From positions 1 to 42,907 of the forward strand of contig JAOPUX010000106.1 in assembly GCA_025963285.1 (NCBI GenBank): DNA of 42,907 nt, written 5' to 3'. The position numbers and the translations under genes were made by a program. The notes below the pieces were generated by a model. It had not been told where the DNA came from. It saw only the letters and a list, made by a program, of their open reading frames with translations, and made no database searches. Position 1 is the stretch's first letter. Every line of letters begins with the position of its first letter. This document shows positions 42,128 through 42,907 of the stretch, piece by piece. The stretch is from Jatrophihabitans sp. Its GTDB lineage: Bacteria > Actinomycetota > Actinomycetes > Mycobacteriales > Jatrophihabitantaceae.

Positions 42128-42207
42128 GCGGCCCAGCGGAGCGTCTGGTGAGCGGCCCAGCGGAGCGTCCGGTGAGCGGCCCAGTGGAGCGGCCGGTGAG
42201 CGGCCCA
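42124..42207 (+). repeat. 24-bp tandem repeats each with SD and GTG at the start of the carboxyltransferase
   Basis: Units begin at GTG 42124, 42148, 42172 and 42196, all in frame, and code VSGPAERL, VSGPAERP, VSGPVERP and VSGPAG. The GCGGAGCG within each unit places GGAG 6-8 nt before the next GTG. Three units are full; the fourth is partial. Confidence 0.85.
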
Positions 42208-42907
42208 GCGGGCGCTGCAGACGTGGCCGCCCGTCGCGCGGCCACGCTGGCACCGTCGGCGGGTGCGGCCGGCAAGCTCGCAGCGCAGGGGAAGCTCTAC
42301 GTCCGCGATCGAATCGCCCTGCTCGTCGACGAGGGGAGCTTCGTCGAGGATGGTCAGCTGGCCAACGCGCTCGCCAGCGGCCTGCCCGCCGACGGCGTGG
42401 TCACCGGTCAGGGACTCGTCGACGGCCGGCCCGCGCTGGTGGTGGCCAACGACCCGACGGTGAAGGCCGGCTCCTGGGGCGCACGCACCGTCGAGAAGAT
42501 CATCCGGATCACCGAGCGGGCGCTGAGCGAGGAGCTGCCGATCTTCTGGCTCATCGACTCGGCCGGGGCCCGCATCACCGATCAGGTGGCGCTCTTCCCG
42601 GGGCGGCGCGGGGCGGGGCGGATCTTCCGCAACCAGGTGGCGCTGTCGGGCAAGGTGCCGCAGATCTGCTGCCTCTTCGGGCCGTCCGCCGCGGGTGGGG
42701 CCTACATCCCGGCGTTCTGCGACATCGTGATCATGGTCGAGGGCAACGCTTCGATGTACCTCGGCTCGCCGCGGATGGCCGAGATGGTGGTGGGGGAGAG
42801 GGTCAGCCTCGAGGAGATGGGCGGGGCGCGGATGCACGCCACCGTCTCCGGCTGCGGGGACAACCTGGCCGTTGACGACGAGGACGCGATCGAGCAGGCC
42901 CGCATCT
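42124..42907 (+). CDS. Acyl-CoA carboxylase carboxyltransferase beta subunit (C-terminus beyond window)
   Basis: About 261 residues of a biotin-dependent carboxyltransferase that moves carbon dioxide from carboxybiotin to an acyl-CoA. AAQGKLYVRDRIALLVDEGSF opens the conserved part (from residue about 58). LIDSAGARITDQVALFPGRRGAG and FGPSAAGGAYIPAFCDIVIMVEG are the oxyanion and biotin/CoA-site motifs. The first GTG overlaps the dehydrogenase stop (GTGA); three more in-frame GTG codons follow in a tandem repeat, so the true N-terminus is uncertain. Methylcrotonyl-CoA is the likely substrate from context, but propionyl- or other acyl-CoA is possible. Confidence 0.93.
   Translation, partial: MSGPAERLVSGPAERPVSGPVERPVSGPAGAADVAARRAATLAPSAGAAGKLAAQGKLYVRDRIALLVDEGSFVEDGQLANALASGLPADGVVTGQGLVDGRPALVVANDPTVKAGSWGARTVEKIIRITERALSEELPIFWLIDSAGARITDQVALFPGRRGAGRIFRNQVALSGKVPQICCLFGPSAAGGAYIPAFCDIVIMVEGNASMYLGSPRMAEMVVGERVSLEEMGGARMHATVSGCGDNLAVDDEDAIEQARI

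Noticed and set aside
42124..42207. CRISPR or insertion-sequence end
   Set aside because: The repeats are in frame, without spacers, and part of the carboxyltransferase N-terminus.

Overview
The window is a very GC-rich chromosomal segment from a high-GC actinomycete. The evidence is strong G/C bias at third codon positions, many GTG starts, 4-bp ATGA/GTGA gene overlaps, and typical actinobacterial families (XPB with its Helicase_C_3 partner, DUF3027, DUF2530, SepH, actinobacterial SerC, CitA-type citrate synthase, LpdA quinone reductase). Gene content and order from 1 to about 33 kb resemble, from memory, the Mycobacterium tuberculosis Rv0861c-Rv0889c block. The pieces are ercc3, its partner, cspB, an exported lipoprotein, the Rv0876c-like MFS, the Rv0877-like DUF3027, DUF2530, MarR, an rRNA methylase, SepH, serC and citA. 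The futalosine menaquinone genes mqnB/mqnD argue against Mycobacterium itself. I see no integrase, transposase, tRNA, rRNA or CRISPR array.

Layout. (1) 1-6.9 kb: XPB helicase (cut by the left edge), a small membrane protein, then a minus-strand run of a small protein, an XPB-partner protein, a histidine kinase and a response regulator, with 4-bp overlaps joining the last three. (2) 6.9-12.5 kb: a cold-shock gene with a repeat-structured leader, convergent with an MFS-lipoprotein-mqnB-mqnD run, then DUF3027 and DUF2530. (3) 12.5-16.2 kb: fused pabB-pabC, then a MarR-MFS pair under a clear operator. (4) 16.3-21.0 kb: an accessory island that interrupts the conserved order. It holds a Tat-exported DUF6916-like protein, a GNAT acetyltransferase, a second DUF6916-like protein on the opposite strand, three tandem phage-tail-collar proteins, and a secreted delta-60-repeat/Ig-like protein. 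This is the best candidate for an undescribed system. (5) 21-34 kb: TrmH methylase, a heterodimeric ABC exporter, SepH, SerC, a VOC protein, and an oxidase/TetR/PLP-enzyme module around a 45-bp dyad operator; then citrate synthase, PdxH and an M20 hydrolase. (6) 35-42.9 kb: GGCT-like protein, LpdA, two small genes, acyl-CoA carboxylase alpha chain, GH16, MerR, and divergently an acyl-CoA dehydrogenase and a carboxyltransferase beta chain (cut by the right edge).

How it fits together. The right end looks like a branched-chain acyl-CoA (leucine/isovalerate-type) module: a LiuR-like MerR protein over a palindrome shared by a MerR-GH16-biotin carboxylase arm and a dehydrogenase-carboxyltransferase arm. 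Three regulators (MarR, TetR, MerR) each sit on a visible dyad next to their own starts, and all three appear to be made from leaderless or near-leaderless transcripts. Several convergent gene ends carry strong hairpins, two of which are related copies of one element. All family names come from reading motifs; no search was run.
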